Origin: Pyxicephalus adspersus
Lineage: Eukaryota; Chordata; Amphibia; Anura; Pyxicephalidae
Length of the DNA stretch: 64,000 nt
Assembly: GCF_032062135.1 (NCBI RefSeq)
Contig: NC_092861.1
Location: 144,176,566 to 144,240,565, forward strand
Direction: 5' to 3'
Notes under the pieces: model-generated
Told to the model about the DNA's origin: nothing
What the model saw: the letters and a program-made list of their open reading frames with translations, nothing else
Databases searched by the model: none
Position numbers and translations under genes: made by a program
Part shown: positions 10,971 through 22,346 of the stretch, one piece after another
Position numbering within the stretch: position 1 is the stretch's first letter
How the letters are laid out: every line of letters starts with the position of its first letter

Positions 10971-12751
10971 TACTTTAAAAAATACTCAAAACCACAAATG
11001 TGAGCAGTTATGTCTTTCTGCTTGCTTTCCCTACTCTAATCTTTAACTTAAGGTCTCCTTGGAAAAGAAATGCAAACACAAAACAATGAAACACAACATA
11101 CATCTTCATATCCATTAACGTGAAAGGGCCCGTAGGATCTACTAATGTCCGCTGTAACCTAACACCATCTCTCCTATTGATATGATCATCAAACGCATCC
11201 CAAGCGCCCGTATAATTAGTTTAGCTCAGAAAACTCTGCAGTTGTTACAGTAACCTTCCCTTCACCTGATAGGTTAATCCCACAATTTGCTCGCACATAC
11301 TTGAATACTTGTGGTCTGCGTCCCGGCCTCATTATCACATCATTTATAGAACGTAATCATGGTGGGATGCTATAAAAAGACCTTGTTAGAACAAGTGTGC
11401 TTCGGATCAGATTTAATGTTGTTAAAAGCCAAAGTATATTACAAACCGCTTCGATAACTGAAGACGCTCAAGTTTCAACTTGTTTTCTATGATCGAAGAG
11501 CACCTGTTATCCATTTACATGTTGCAGGGGCGGCCATATTGTTCTGCGAGCCAATGTTGGCAGTGATATTGCTTGTACATTCATTAAAATAGCCTTTTTG
11601 AAATTTACTCTCCTATGTGCCATAGGCTACATTAGGACATGGGTTGAGCTTTTGGTGTGGTTCTTCTCCCTCACATCCAGGAACCATGCCAACTGTACAT
11701 GTATCACCATGTATCACCTTACCTTTGGCCGTCCATACAGAATGAATAGGGGTGGTAGTGAGTGGTTAAATAGTGCTCATTGCAACCAGTTGTCAAATGT
11801 TCAAAAGCTGGTTTGTTAAGAACCATCAGTGGTTGGAACTTCCAAGGTGCCACCTGGAACCAGCTTTTATAAGATCCATCTGAATTCAGCTTTAGAATGG
11901 CAATTGCTTCATCAGTTCATAATTTTGTCTTGAAATCTTTTTTATCTATCTACAGTCTTGTTTCCCCTCACTAATCAATTCATGGTTGATTTTGCTAGGA
12001 AATGCCTTAAAATAACTTTTTCATCTTAGTGAAAATACCGCGTCCAACTCTTCAGTTTTTTTGTGCCAGCAAAGCAACAGCCGCACCCTCGTGATGAGTT
12101 CTTACATGACTTGTAACCAAACTTTGAATAAACAAGCACAATAAGGTAAATTCTTATTCTAAATGGCTACTGTTCATTCCTCCACTTTGTACTTTCAGCT
12201 TTGCTTTGTATTTCTTATTGAACACGACTGTTATTGTTCTCTTGAATGGAGTGAGTGATCTCCATATTTGAATGTGGCAAATGCTGCACATTCATTTCTA
12301 TGGTAGCCAAATCAAAGGTGGGGATCAGTGTGTTTGAACCAAAATTCACATCATTGACAGCATCGGCATTTTTCAATGTCACCATCATGGCGAATGGTGA
12401 ATGTTTTCTAATGATCCACTTTCTTGTTACACTAGGTTGGTTGAAAAACCCAACTGGATTTCTAAATCCCAAGATGGAACTGGTATTTTTTTTACTTTTC
12501 TACTAGTACAGCTTAGCCAATGTAGCTGCCATACAACAGCTATCATCATCCATGGACCTACTATACCTGTCAATGACATACAGTAATTATGGATCAGAAT
12601 TTACTCAAATTGACTTCCAAACCAAGGGTGGAAAACTCCAACTGGAGTCAGAACTGACTCAGATCAGAACCATCCAATCACTACTTGTCACTATGTTATG
12701 CAATTAGTACTGGTGCTGGTAAACAGTACCGATTGTCCTTTTATTCATTGC
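10971..12751. other. Unassigned segment, mostly repeat-free
   Basis: Between about 11110 and 11540 the sequence is balanced in composition, keeps CpGs and matches no family in this window, so it is a weak candidate for conserved non-coding DNA. The frames at 11598-11819 and 12215-12506 are short and unrecognised. Confidence 0.3.
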
Positions 12752-13012
12752 AGTGGAACTAAAGTCCCTTTTTGCAGAATACAGGATTAGGAAGGTCATT
12801 ATTAAAAAAAAAGGGGGACAGGTGATGCAATAAACCATCTTACTTGTCTGATCGTGGCGGGAATAAATAAACTCCCACACCCCTGCACAGGAATTAGTAA
12901 TTTTGGCACAGCCAATCAAGATGGCTGGTGGTTGCTCTTAGAAAGAAGAAATGGTGGCGCCCTGCAATAGAACAGGGATAGATAAGTCGTGTAGGTTTAG
13001 TTTTGTTTTAAC
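12752..13012 (+). mobile_element. TTAA-type element, family D2
   Basis: Starts GTGGAACTAAAGTCCC, then TTTTTGCAGAA, GGGGACAGGTGATGCAATAA and ACTTGTCTGATCG, in the same order as 8163-8450. Ends near TAGTTTTGTTTTAAC. No coding capacity. The termini are diverged from TTAAAG. Confidence 0.5.
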
Positions 13013-15051
13013 TTACAAATCATGTCATGATCAGCCACTTGATCACAATAGTGATGGTATTTCTGCAGAAACAATGGCCCTTAACCATCAATCAGCATGA
13101 TGGCAAGCACGATGGGCCCAAAATATACTTATACATACATCCACAATACACAGATATATTATAATTTACCTCCAAGACCCTACCTGGTTGTACTATTATC
13201 AGACAACATATAAACCATTACACAATGCACCCTGATCCAACATTGAATCCTTTCTCTTCATTAAAGGAAGTTCTCCTAGCGGGAGCACACATCTTGACAT
13301 TTTAAAGGGTTATAAGAACTTGCATTGCATTGCATAACCAAAGCTGTAATTGTGTTTTTCATAATTCTCAGACATTTTTGTTGGAGTAACATCCTTGAAA
13401 TATCTTTCAAATGACACTTTTTCTACTATGAAGCTCTTCTTGTATGACAAGCTGAGATTGATATAATGTCTTTTTTGCTATTTATTTTCTCCTGGGATTT
13501 TCAGCCTGTATGGTAAGGCAGCTCTATACGGTCTTCATACTGAGATAGGAATCCCAGCTGTTTTCCTACGCTGGTTTGTAAGCTCCATGCAAATCACATT
13601 ACAACTCAATATAATGTTAAAATGTCAAATATGCTACTAATAAATCCAACTCAGGGCTTGACAACCAAAGTTTAGAAAAGGGAAGAAAAATAAGAAGAAA
13701 ACAGAATATGGATGTAATCAAGTAAAAGTTTTATGTATTAATATTTTTATGAACATGGCACTGTATTCTTTTATAAAGATACTTTCTTTATTATATTTAT
13801 TTTTATTGTTTTATTATTTATATTGATATGATGTTAATGTTAAAACTGTTTATCTACCTGTTCTTTCCAATATGCTGCTTTGGATAGACAGCATATCAAA
13901 CCATTTTTCAGGTCACACACAGCCCTGAGCTAGTTCAGAGTGCAAAATGGTTTTGCTAGTCATTAAAGAGTATACTAAATCCCTAGTAAGTGCAGGTTTT
14001 ATATTATTACCGTAATGCTTACTGTAAAATATTGTTTGCTATTATATTTACACAGTTGCACAGTTTTAGTATTATATTGCACAGGTTTATCTTCTGAGCT
14101 GAAATCTCTGATTTCGCTGAATACTGTAAGCTTCTCACAATGTGCATTTGAAGCTGCAGCAATTAGATAGAGCCTGTCTCATTTCCTGGATGACAGACAC
14201 ACAGAATCATAAAGCCTTTTCCTCCCCAGCCTGATTGTCCCTGGTCCACCTTTCATTCATTGGATTTCAGTTCTGTCAATCATAGAAGTTCAGTTTCAAG
14301 CAAAGTGTTAACTAAAGCGATCTGCATGCAGATGTATCCTGCCTACTCCAACTGACATCCGACCATCAAGACGTTTGGTATTTGCATACTGTTCCCAAGA
14401 GCCACTCCACTGCATGCATCAGGGCTGGGGGCTCTTGAGGGCCCTTCTGCCCCCTGCAAATAATCATGTTCCACCTGCATATTACATAGAGACCGAGACC
14501 TGGCAGTGATGCCATTGGGTCTAAAATAAGATATGTTGTGAAAGCAGAAAGTGTTATTAAACCTTTATGTATGTCATTAGCATCTTGATGAGGGGGAGAC
14601 AGGAACAGAAAAATATAAACAGATTTACCTTCAAAATAAAAAATATTTATATTGGACATTAGATGGGACCTCCTGAGGCTCAGTCTCTGACTTAAAGAAA
14701 TGAAAAGTAAAAACATAAAATCAAAATGATGATGGAAGAAGTGGAGGAAAGAGATAACAATGGCCTAAAAACTTAATAAAGAGTTAAATAGATTTTTTTT
14801 AATAACATAAAAACGTTTTTTCTTAAAATTAATGTATGGCTGGAATTAACATCACGTGCAAATCAAAGAAAACATATTGAATTTGCTGATTGGTAAATAA
14901 TATTGTAACAATGTATTTATAACCAAAGCCCGCAACCATTGAAGCCTAATTAGGTAAACTTTCCTCTTTTTGCCACGATGGTGGGTGTGCCAGATAGACA
15001 GAAATAAGAAAAAGAAAGAATGAATATAGCTATTTTGGTACATTTTATATT
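13013..15051. other. Unassigned AT-rich segment
   Basis: Long AT-rich stretch without recognised elements. The 116-codon minus frame at 14366-14716 has no family signature and is within chance expectation. Nothing further can be supported. Confidence 0.35.
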
Positions 15052-15418
15052 TTGGAAGATTTATTTAGTTTCCACAACTGCTACCCCAGCAAAGATTCAT
15101 TTAGATAGATAGATTTAAAGACAAGCTTACATTATTTTTTTGTATAAATTGGATGGAAATCAAAGTTTCCATGGATGTTCTGTTAGTCCCGACACATTTA
15201 GCTAGAGAAAAGGGCTTCTTCAGGGAAAGTAAGGGTATCAGTTACAATAGATGTTCCATTCCATAGGCAAAACACGTTGGGACTAACAGGACATTGCCGA
15301 AACATTGATTTTCATACATTTATCAAAAAAGTCTGTAAGCTTGTCCTTAAATCTATATTGCTAAGACATTGAATCGTTGTTTGAAATGCAGTTGTGGAAA
15401 CTAAATAAGTCTTCTGGA
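15052..15418. repeat. Long inverted repeat, probable head-to-head Penelope-like remnants
   Basis: The left arm (15052-~15208) and right arm (~15262-15418) are reverse complements with moderate divergence. Matching words include TTTAGTTTCCACAACTGC with GCAGTTGTGGAAACTAAA, GACAAGCTTACA with TGTAAGCTTGTC, and CTGTTAGTCCC with GGGACTAACAG. Both inner ends carry hammerhead-like 3' halves (CGACACATTT on the left, AAACACGTTGGGAC on the right). Penelope-like elements often occur as inverted pairs. Palindromic origin by another mechanism remains possible. Confidence 0.75.
15185..15228 (-). ncRNA. Degenerate hammerhead-like motif
   Basis: On the minus strand: core CTGAAGA (15217-15223), AGC...GCT stem II with a long loop, TAAAT in place of GAAAC, then GTC followed by GGGAC (15186-15190), which can pair weakly with the upstream CC. 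The G12 equivalent is lost, so cleavage is unlikely. Its position at the inner end of an inverted-repeat arm supports a Penelope-like origin. Confidence 0.4.
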
Positions 15419-16609
15419 ATAGTTAATAATTCATAAAGCCCTGGTTGTTCTTTCTTTCCTTCTTTCTATATATCTTTACACATTTTTTTCATACTAAAGC
15501 TGCTGTGAGCACTTCTAAAATACACAGCGAGATCTGCCTGTCAAATCAACTCCCCAATTCAACACATGTTACTGGGATAGTGTACATGGCAGGGCCACAC
15601 ATCTCTTCCCTTATTACAACACCCAGATCCATCTCCTGCCTGTGCATTAGCCTAGCTTGGGTGAATATAGTAGATGAATGTGTATTCTTGGCCATGATGA
15701 GTGTGAATGTGTTTGCAAACACTCCTTTTGCTGTTGTAGCTAGGATTTGAATCCATATTCTTATAAACATCTTTGTGCAGAATAGCCAGACAAGGTTAGT
15801 AAACCCTAAGATTTAAAAATCATAACAATGAAAGTGAAATAAACACAATTTTAAATAAAACCGATTCATGCACAGACAAGCTTACATTTTTTCCACTAAT
15901 TAGGAGTGATATAGATATACCCATATAATGTGATATAAAATGCAGATACAGGAAATACGGGGTTGTCTCCCAACTTGTGAAACACGATTGGCATGTGGTT
16001 TTATAGACCAGTACACACTTCACAAGTCACGGCCAAAAATACAACCCAAGTGCCAAGTATCATTTACCACAACCATCACTTTGCGGGTTTAAGCTGTGTC
16101 ACTGATCTATAATTAATTGCTTCTTTGATCCATAATGCTTCCTAATTATATCCCCAATAAAATTCACAATTAATTTCCATGATTTCAGACATGATTATAG
16201 AATGTAATTATAAAGCAAAATAAGTTGAGTTACGGTCTTACTTATGGTTCGTATGAACAGTTAATTATGGTTCATTTTTACCCGATCTCAAACCCCTCCC
16301 TGTAATAACATGTTCTAACAAATGACTGCACAAGCGTAGAGGTTTTTAATTGTGTGTCCAAATTCCACTTCTGAATTACATGTCGGCTTTTGTCTATCGA
16401 AGGATGGCACTATGCACTTCGGTATTTGCACCTCAAATGGTGGGAATGTAAAAAAAAAAGAACTACACAGTGGAAGGTGTGCCCAAAAAGTCAAGCAGAG
16501 GGCAAAGGACTAACTGTTAGTATTGTTTAGTCTCCATGTAGATTATCTTTTTCCCCATTACTGACTTCCCTGCCTTGTTCTGCATTGTGTCTCTATGTAG
16601 AGGTGGCCA
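15419..16609. other. AT-rich segment; conserved non-coding candidate at 16080-16400
   Basis: From 16080 to 16400 there are repeated homeodomain-type cores (ATAATTAATTGC, CACAATTAATTTCC, GTAATTATAAAG). A short match to the inverted-repeat arm (AGACAAGCTTACATT) occurs near 15877, possibly a stray fragment of the same element. The 101-codon plus frame at 15445-15750 is unrecognised. Confidence 0.25.
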
Positions 16610-16745
16610 TCTTGGTAGAGGCAAGGCTTTGTTTTCACATGGTAAAGCCTCCAGCAAGGAGAACAGGGATCAGTACAGTGGTTTCATCACCAAATCCCAC
16701 TCCAGGTCAGCGACATCAGAGCTTTAACTTACATTCTTCCACAGC
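16610..16745 (-). mobile_element. Fragment of family F repeat
   Basis: The minus strand reads CCTGTTCTCCTTGCTGGAGG, matching the centre of the family F copies at 18895-19190 (plus) and 58430-58830 (minus). Only a middle portion is recognisable. Confidence 0.45.
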
Positions 16746-17148
16746 AGATACATATATATGAAGCCATATGAAGCCGGGAGTTCAATAATAATAGATATAT
16801 CTTTTTAGGTTTTTGCTTAAGCACTAGATTGCTTCTGCAAAAGAAGTAGAGGAATACTCACCTTTTAAGACAGGTTGTAACTCAAATCTCTCTAGGGGTC
16901 ACTGAACTCTTTTATGTTCTGTATGGGTGCTTCCTGTCCCTGACCACTATATTGCATATAAGTGAGAGGTGCAGGGAGTCTTCAGGAGGAGCTAAAATGG
17001 CTAATACCCCCACTAGCCCAAATTTATTGTCTGTATATTATGTACAGCTGTGGTCACAAGGACAAATGGACTGTGAATTGCCCAGTCTATTGCATTTCCG
17101 TGGTATCCTTCATCAGGTCTTCAAATTGCTATGATGGTACACAATGGA

Positions 17149-17400
17149 GTTGATTTACTAAAGGAATACAGGCTGTTCACATAACAATAGTGAATGTCCC
17201 CCTTGAATGGTATGTTTCACTTAGTTTAGTAAAAGATTTGAAATTATCCTGACTTCAATCATCCAATCATGTACAAATACACATTCTGTTCTTTTAGTGG
17301 TCCTTGCATGTGATTTTTTTACAAAGTGAGCTATCATCACATTCACCAAGCTGAATTATTAGTGCAAATCAGTTCCAACTGGCTTGCACATGATTGGATG
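17149..17400. mobile_element. Palindromic MITE, family C
   Basis: Starts GTTGATTTACTAAAGGAATA followed by CAGGCTGTTCACATAACA; the right part mirrors these words imperfectly (CCAAGCTGAATTATTAGTGC). It shares its order with 35494-35765 and 41821-42090, including CATCCAATCATG and GCATGTGATT inner motifs. No coding capacity. Superfamily unknown. Confidence 0.6.
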
Positions 17401-17578
17401 GTGTTACAAAGCTAAAGGAATCATCTCTCACTAACCCCTCTAGCCACAGACACCAGGGAGAAATTCATCTGCAAATTTTAGAAACAAACCCTCATGTTGT
17501 TTCTTTAGCAGCTCAGCTCACCTTGTTCCTCCTTTCACCCACTATTCAAACTGCAGCTTTTCATTCATCATGCTCCTT

Positions 17579-17601
17579 TAATAATAATAATAATAATAAT
17601 A
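17579..17601. repeat. (TAA)n microsatellite
   Basis: Seven to eight tandem TAA units. No LINE tail precedes it, so it seems independent of the retroelement tails elsewhere in the window. Confidence 0.9.
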
Positions 17602-18625
17602 TGGTATAAAAAACAGAAAAAAATAAAATACTTAGGGTTTACATACTCTTTCTCAGCAGGGGTTGTGTAATCATAACCTTATATTTTCAATATATTGTAA
17701 AGATTGATTGTCTCTGACTCCGTTGTCTTTGCCAGTCTGTTTGTTCACCAATTAGTGGTGGTGAAGTTGCACAGTTGTCACCAATTATGCAATGTAATGA
17801 CTTTGCATTGTGCATTTATATTACAAGTGGGTACTCAAAAAAAATTTTATTTGCAACAATAGTTACATTTTTTAGGACAAGCATTTGAAAAACCCTTTGT
17901 GTATCATAACTGCTTGGAAGAAGAGGAATGGAGTAGACATTCAAAAAGCTTGTGCTGAAAATTTACCCAAAATGTGTACTAGTATGGCAAAAATCACCTT
18001 AAGCGTGCGTTTAAAGAGAAAATAAATCTTTACAAGCCGTGCTTTGATTGTCGTTCGCAACAAACGACATAAAAATGATGAAAGTGAAAGCCTAAAAATG
18101 AACATGGAGGAAGGTTTGCTCCTGGTCAGTCATGGCAGATGTGACCAGGTAGGAGACTTAACAGAAAGCTGCTGGCTGTGTGTAATAACATCGTCCTTTG
18201 CTTCGTAAAGCTTTCAAGGGTAATAAAGCCTTCCCCTTTTAAGCCTTCCCTTTTGTCCTATGCATTTATTTCGTGCCATGTGTATAGAATACAAATGGTT
18301 CTTAAATCAGCCTGCAGTTTCAGCAGAACAACACGAATGGACAAATACAAGCGACAGAGAGGATCCAGAAATTGACAATTCTGATGAAATGCAAAGTTGG
18401 ATCAGTGCTTGGCCATATATGAGTTTTTGTATGTGTTTACTGGAACAATCTGAAGCAATCTGCAATTCAGGTAGGTAAGTTTTAAGACATACAGCAACTG
18501 AACAATCAGTATAGGTTGGGTAAAATCTTTAAAAAGTATTCATAATTTCTACTGCATGTTTCACTTGGTTGCTCATTTGTGACCAAGCTCACATTAAAAG
18601 TATAGGTAAAGTACGTTGTTGAAAT
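17602..18625. other. Unassigned segment
   Basis: AT-rich, without recognised elements. The plus frames at 18178-18478 overlap each other in different frames and have no signature. Confidence 0.35.
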
Positions 18626-18812
18626 CGGTGTTTCTCAATCGGGGTTCCTCAAGAGGGGTTCCTTGAGTCATAATCAATGACCTATTAGGCTATCTGTAAG
18701 GGTGACATTCTTCCAATAAATAGCAATATAAGAATTCTGCCTATAGACCACCCTGGGACCTGAAAGGTATTTCAAGGTTTCCCCCATGGTAAAAAGCCTG
18801 GGAAAGGTTGTT
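18626..18812 (+). mobile_element. hAT-like MITE family E
   Basis: Starts CGGTGTTTCTCAATCGGGG and ends CCTGGGAAAGGTTG, close to inverted complements. The interior GGTGACATTCTTCC and ACCTGAAAGGTATTTCAAGG matches copies at 40325-40510 and 58175-58410. Flanking octamers agree only partly, so the duplication has decayed. Confidence 0.65.
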
Positions 18813-18894
18813 GTAGACTAAGTTCCAAGCAATTGTTTTTTTTTTGTTTTTTTTTATTGCATAAACTAATTTACAGAAGTTAGCTGTCTGATCA

Positions 18895-19190
18895 TAGTAG
18901 ATTTTTATGCCACTTTAATAGAAAATGAAGAAGTGAAGATTTGCTGTCCTATAGGTAACATCTAGAATTGCTATGGCACTGCTGCCTGTGACTGCTAATC
19001 TCACCAGATTTGGAATGATATTTGCTCACTAATGTGCTGCTCACAGTTCTCTTTGCTGGAGTGGAAGCTGTATCTGAGTACCTGCAATTCAAGGATCTGC
19101 CTGCTTTTACTTCATTCATTCCCTGGTTTTTCTTTCACCTCTCTTACTGCTTCTTCTCTTTTATTCTCCCACCACTCATAAGAAGGGCAG
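18895..19190 (+). mobile_element. Family F repeat (TTAA-type, unclassified)
   Basis: Aligns in order with the minus-strand copy at 58430-58830: CACTTTAAT/TTAAAGTGG start, GTGAAGATTTGCT, TCACCAGATTTG, GTGCTGCTCA and TTCTCTTTGCTGGAGTGGAA, and CTGCTTTTACTTC. The TTAAAGTGGACCT-like end suggests a Kolobok/T2-like terminus. The open frame here (19022-19354) is a by-product: the two copies differ by indels and do not share a frame. Confidence 0.6.
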
Positions 19191-21159
19191 GTATGACACA
19201 GAAAAGCAAAGGCTTGCCTTCACACAAAGACACTGTGAGGAACATAGTAAGTTATCAATGTGGAAAAGATCAATCCACAGTTATCATTGGGGGCATTCTG
19301 CTTCCAATTTCTAAATTCAAGCCCTATAAATATATAGTAACTGAATCAACATAAAAACCAAGAATTTCTCTGGGAGCTGGTTATTTATTCAATGTCGATG
19401 CATTTGTGGCATGGACTTTGCCAGTAGGATGCACTGCAAAGAAAAGTCACTGCCTGGCTTTGATTAAACAAATCCAAGAAATGTTTCATGTGACTGGCTG
19501 CTGGAAGGAGCCAGGAGCAATGCTTTATGGACTGTACAAATAATGTACTTACTCTTTGAAATGTTAGCATGTTTTGAACATAACATCTATATTTTTTTAT
19601 TTCTTCTACTTGACCCACTGATCTGCACAAAAGGAGCAGCATTGAGGCTAATTGGTCAGCACTCCTGCAGGTCAGTGATTCAAATACAGAAGGGTCAGAA
19701 CAAAAGTCAGGTTAGGATTTCTAGAAGAGAGTTAGCAAAGGCATCAACTTTAATTCTCATAACTAGTTTATTTAAACCTCTATCTATATCATATGTATGC
19801 TTGGAGTGATTGATTAAACTTATGCCTAGAAAGCTGATAAATCCTCAACTGGTTCTTAAGGAAAAAGCTTGGGTAGGCTAAATTGAAATAGAAAGTTTCT
19901 TTTATTTCCTGCTATAAATCAAAGGTTTTATTACAATAACATTTTCAAACTGAAGTGTAAAATCATCTTTAACATGCAGCCCTCACCCCAACAAGAGATT
20001 CTTCTCTTTCTCAGAAGCTTTGCTTTACCAGATCAAGACCCTACTAGAATTTTTTACACACACTTACAGCCTTACAAAAGCCCCCAACACTCAGACTTGG
20101 AGCCCTACAAAAGTATTTTGCCTGGTCAGCGACCCATACAAGTTTCGCCCCTTTTCAGACTCAACCAGCTCAACCAGAATCCTTCACCAAGACTAAGGGT
20201 CCCAGAAGGGTCCCAGAAGGGTCCCCCTACCAGAGTCTGTGTACTATCAAAGCATTATTGCCAAATCAGGCCCAGTCTCCTAATAACTCATACTTTATCT
20301 TTGTGATTATTAGTTTTACATACTGATAGTAGGTGCCACAATCAGGATTTTGATGAGGAATACTATTATATTCCATGATAGTCCCTGTTCAGATGCCCGC
20401 CTTTGTGTTCAGATGTAGGCTATGTCAATCGTGGGCAGGGTAATGATTTGGAAGAGATATGGGACCTGACTTTAGGCTAGTATACTGATCAGGACAGAGC
20501 TTAGTCATAATTCCTCATTTTCATATTAGGCTAGTGGGTAAAGGTATTTAGTGAGAGGATACCCAGGACAGCACACACTTTACAGAATAAAGAGTCAGGG
20601 AAGGCATCTTTTCAGGAAAGTTTTCCTTTCTCACAATTTTCTTTAAGGCCCAACATTAGGACTTTGAATAGAAGAACTCATATACTAGGACGCTTTTCAC
20701 AAGATACAATAAAGATTCGGTAAAGATTGGTGTGATAATGGGGTAAAGTGTGAGCAACAAGTAGGCAATAGGGATCATTTGGAAGTCAAATTCTTTAGCA
20801 TTTAGGGTAAAAATTTGCTAACATTTTAGAAAATAGGTGTTAAGAGTCATTAAGAAAATATTAGTCAACCAAGAATGCAGATTATCAAATAATTATCATA
20901 CTGTAAGATGGAAAAAAGGAGGAAGAACAACTGATTTTCTCTTGATAAATTACGTAAATGTATAGTGGAAGAGAAGAAAAAAATAGGAAGAGAAGGAGGA
21001 GGAAGACACCTTTCTTAAATAGGATCTTGCCACACCTCATGCCACACCTTACAACATTTGAAATTGAAGAAAAATAATATATGTTCATATATCAAAATAT
21101 AATATGTTCATAATATGTCTAATCTATGATCAACATAGACCATAAATCTCCATTGCATA
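19191..21159. other. Unassigned segment
   Basis: AT-rich with a short local duplication at 20195-20225 (GGGTCCCAGAA repeated). Frames at 19385-19642, 19543-19809 and 19974-20306 have no recognisable domain. No element ends were identified. Confidence 0.35.
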
Positions 21160-21195
21160 CCCCTGAGGAAGCCTTAAGAGGTGAAACGCGTTGGG
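21160..21195 (+). ncRNA. Hammerhead-ribozyme-like motif with an intact core
   Basis: Best copy in the window: stem I CCC (21160-21162) with GGG (21193-21195); core CTGAGGA (21163-21169, C3 U4 G5 A6 N7 G8 A9 all acceptable); stem II GCCT-TAAG-AGGT (21171-21182); GAAAC (21183-21187); GC; GTT with predicted cleavage after T21192. Stem III is the palindrome ACGCGT, suited to dimer formation. Stem I is short and an extra A lies before stem II. Activity is untested. Confidence 0.65.
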
Positions 21196-21515
21196 AAAGC
21201 AGCAATACACGGGTATATAACGTGGTTATAAGCAACTGACTGCAATGACACCTACTTAGTCATTTAGGCCTAATTAATATATTGTGTTTAGCTTTTTATG
21301 TCTAGTATACCATGACTAATAATACCCTGATGAAGTAATCAGGGGGTGATTATATATATTGTATACTACATTAGCATTGATGTATGCTTTTTCTCATTAC
21401 GTTTTATATATGATTCTGACTGCACTAATTACTGTAATTGCATTTCACCAATACATATTAAGTTTGCCAAACTAAACATCTCTTTTGTGGTTTTTAAAAA
21501 CCCATGGTCTGTCTT
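21196..21515 (+). mobile_element. Probable Penelope-like tail downstream of the ribozyme motif
   Basis: About 300 bp of AT-rich sequence follows the motif, including CCTGATGAAGTAATCAGGGG at 21327, a second degenerate core-like word without the GAAAC half. It runs up to the start of the polypurine tract. No coding is visible; the assignment follows from the ribozyme motif and is uncertain. Confidence 0.35.
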
Positions 21516-21523
21516 TTTCTTCA

Positions 21524-21539
21524 GAGAGAGGAGAGAGCG

Positions 21540-21573
<34 letters not shown>

Positions 21574-22346
21574 GGGGGTAAAAGAGAGAGAGAGAATGAG
21601 GGAGAGAGAGAGCAACAGAGTGTAAGTGAGAAAAGGAGAGAGACAGAGAGAGAGTAAGAGGGGTATAAGAGAAGCAGAGAGAGAGCAACAGATAGATTAT
21701 CAGAGAGAGAGAGATAAGATAATAAAGAGAAGGAGTAAGAGAAAAAGAGAGAGCAACAAGGTATCAGAGCGAGAGAAAATAAATATATATATAGAGAGAG
21801 AGAGAGAAAGGGGGATATAAGAGAAGGACAGACAGTGTCAGAGAAGGAGATGAAAATAGAAAGCTGGAGAGAGAGAATATACAGATGAGAAAAAGATAGC
21901 AAAGGGGGGCATGAAGGAGAGGAAGATAATGGGAGATAATGAGAAGAAAGGATAATGAGAGTAAAACAAATAGAAGGAAAAGGTAGGTCTGGGAAGGAGA
22001 GATGATTAAGAAGATGATAGAAACAAGGAAGGGGGAGCGGTAAATGAGAAAAAAAAAGGGTAAGGAGGGAGAAGAGATGGAGGTAGAGGTATAGTAGAGG
22101 TATATGTCTTTGATGAAGGGTGAGAGAATGCAGAGAAAAATAGAAAGAAGGAAAATTGGTAGAGGAGAAAGGAGACAAAAAGGAGATAGGTATGAGAGGG
22201 AGCAATGGAAAGGGAATGAGAGTGAAGAGAAAGAGAGAAATGGAATGGGAAAGAAAAGGATACAAGAAGGAAGATGAAAGAAAATAGATAGGAAAGATAA
22301 AAGAAAAATGGGAAATAAAAAAAGTAAACAATATTAGAGATTAAGA
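21524..22346 (+). repeat. ~820-bp polypurine tract with (GAAA)n and (GA)n
   Basis: The plus strand is almost only A and G, with a clean (GAAA)n block at 21540-21571, many GAGAGA runs and few pyrimidines. The complementary strand is therefore a stop-poor polypyrimidine stretch that gives a 300-codon Ser/Leu/Phe/Pro-rich frame (21429-22331), an artefact of composition. Mirror-repeat purine tracts can form triplex (H-DNA). Confidence 0.95.

Noticed and set aside
19022..19354. 110-codon frame with hydrophobic residues
   Set aside because: Lies in a family F repeat; the homologous copy at 58430-58830 does not keep the frame.
21429..22331. 300-codon open frame on the minus strand
   Set aside because: It is the complement of a polypurine tract; Ser/Leu/Phe/Pro-rich composition follows from C/T-only codons, and other frames are open as well. 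No domain.
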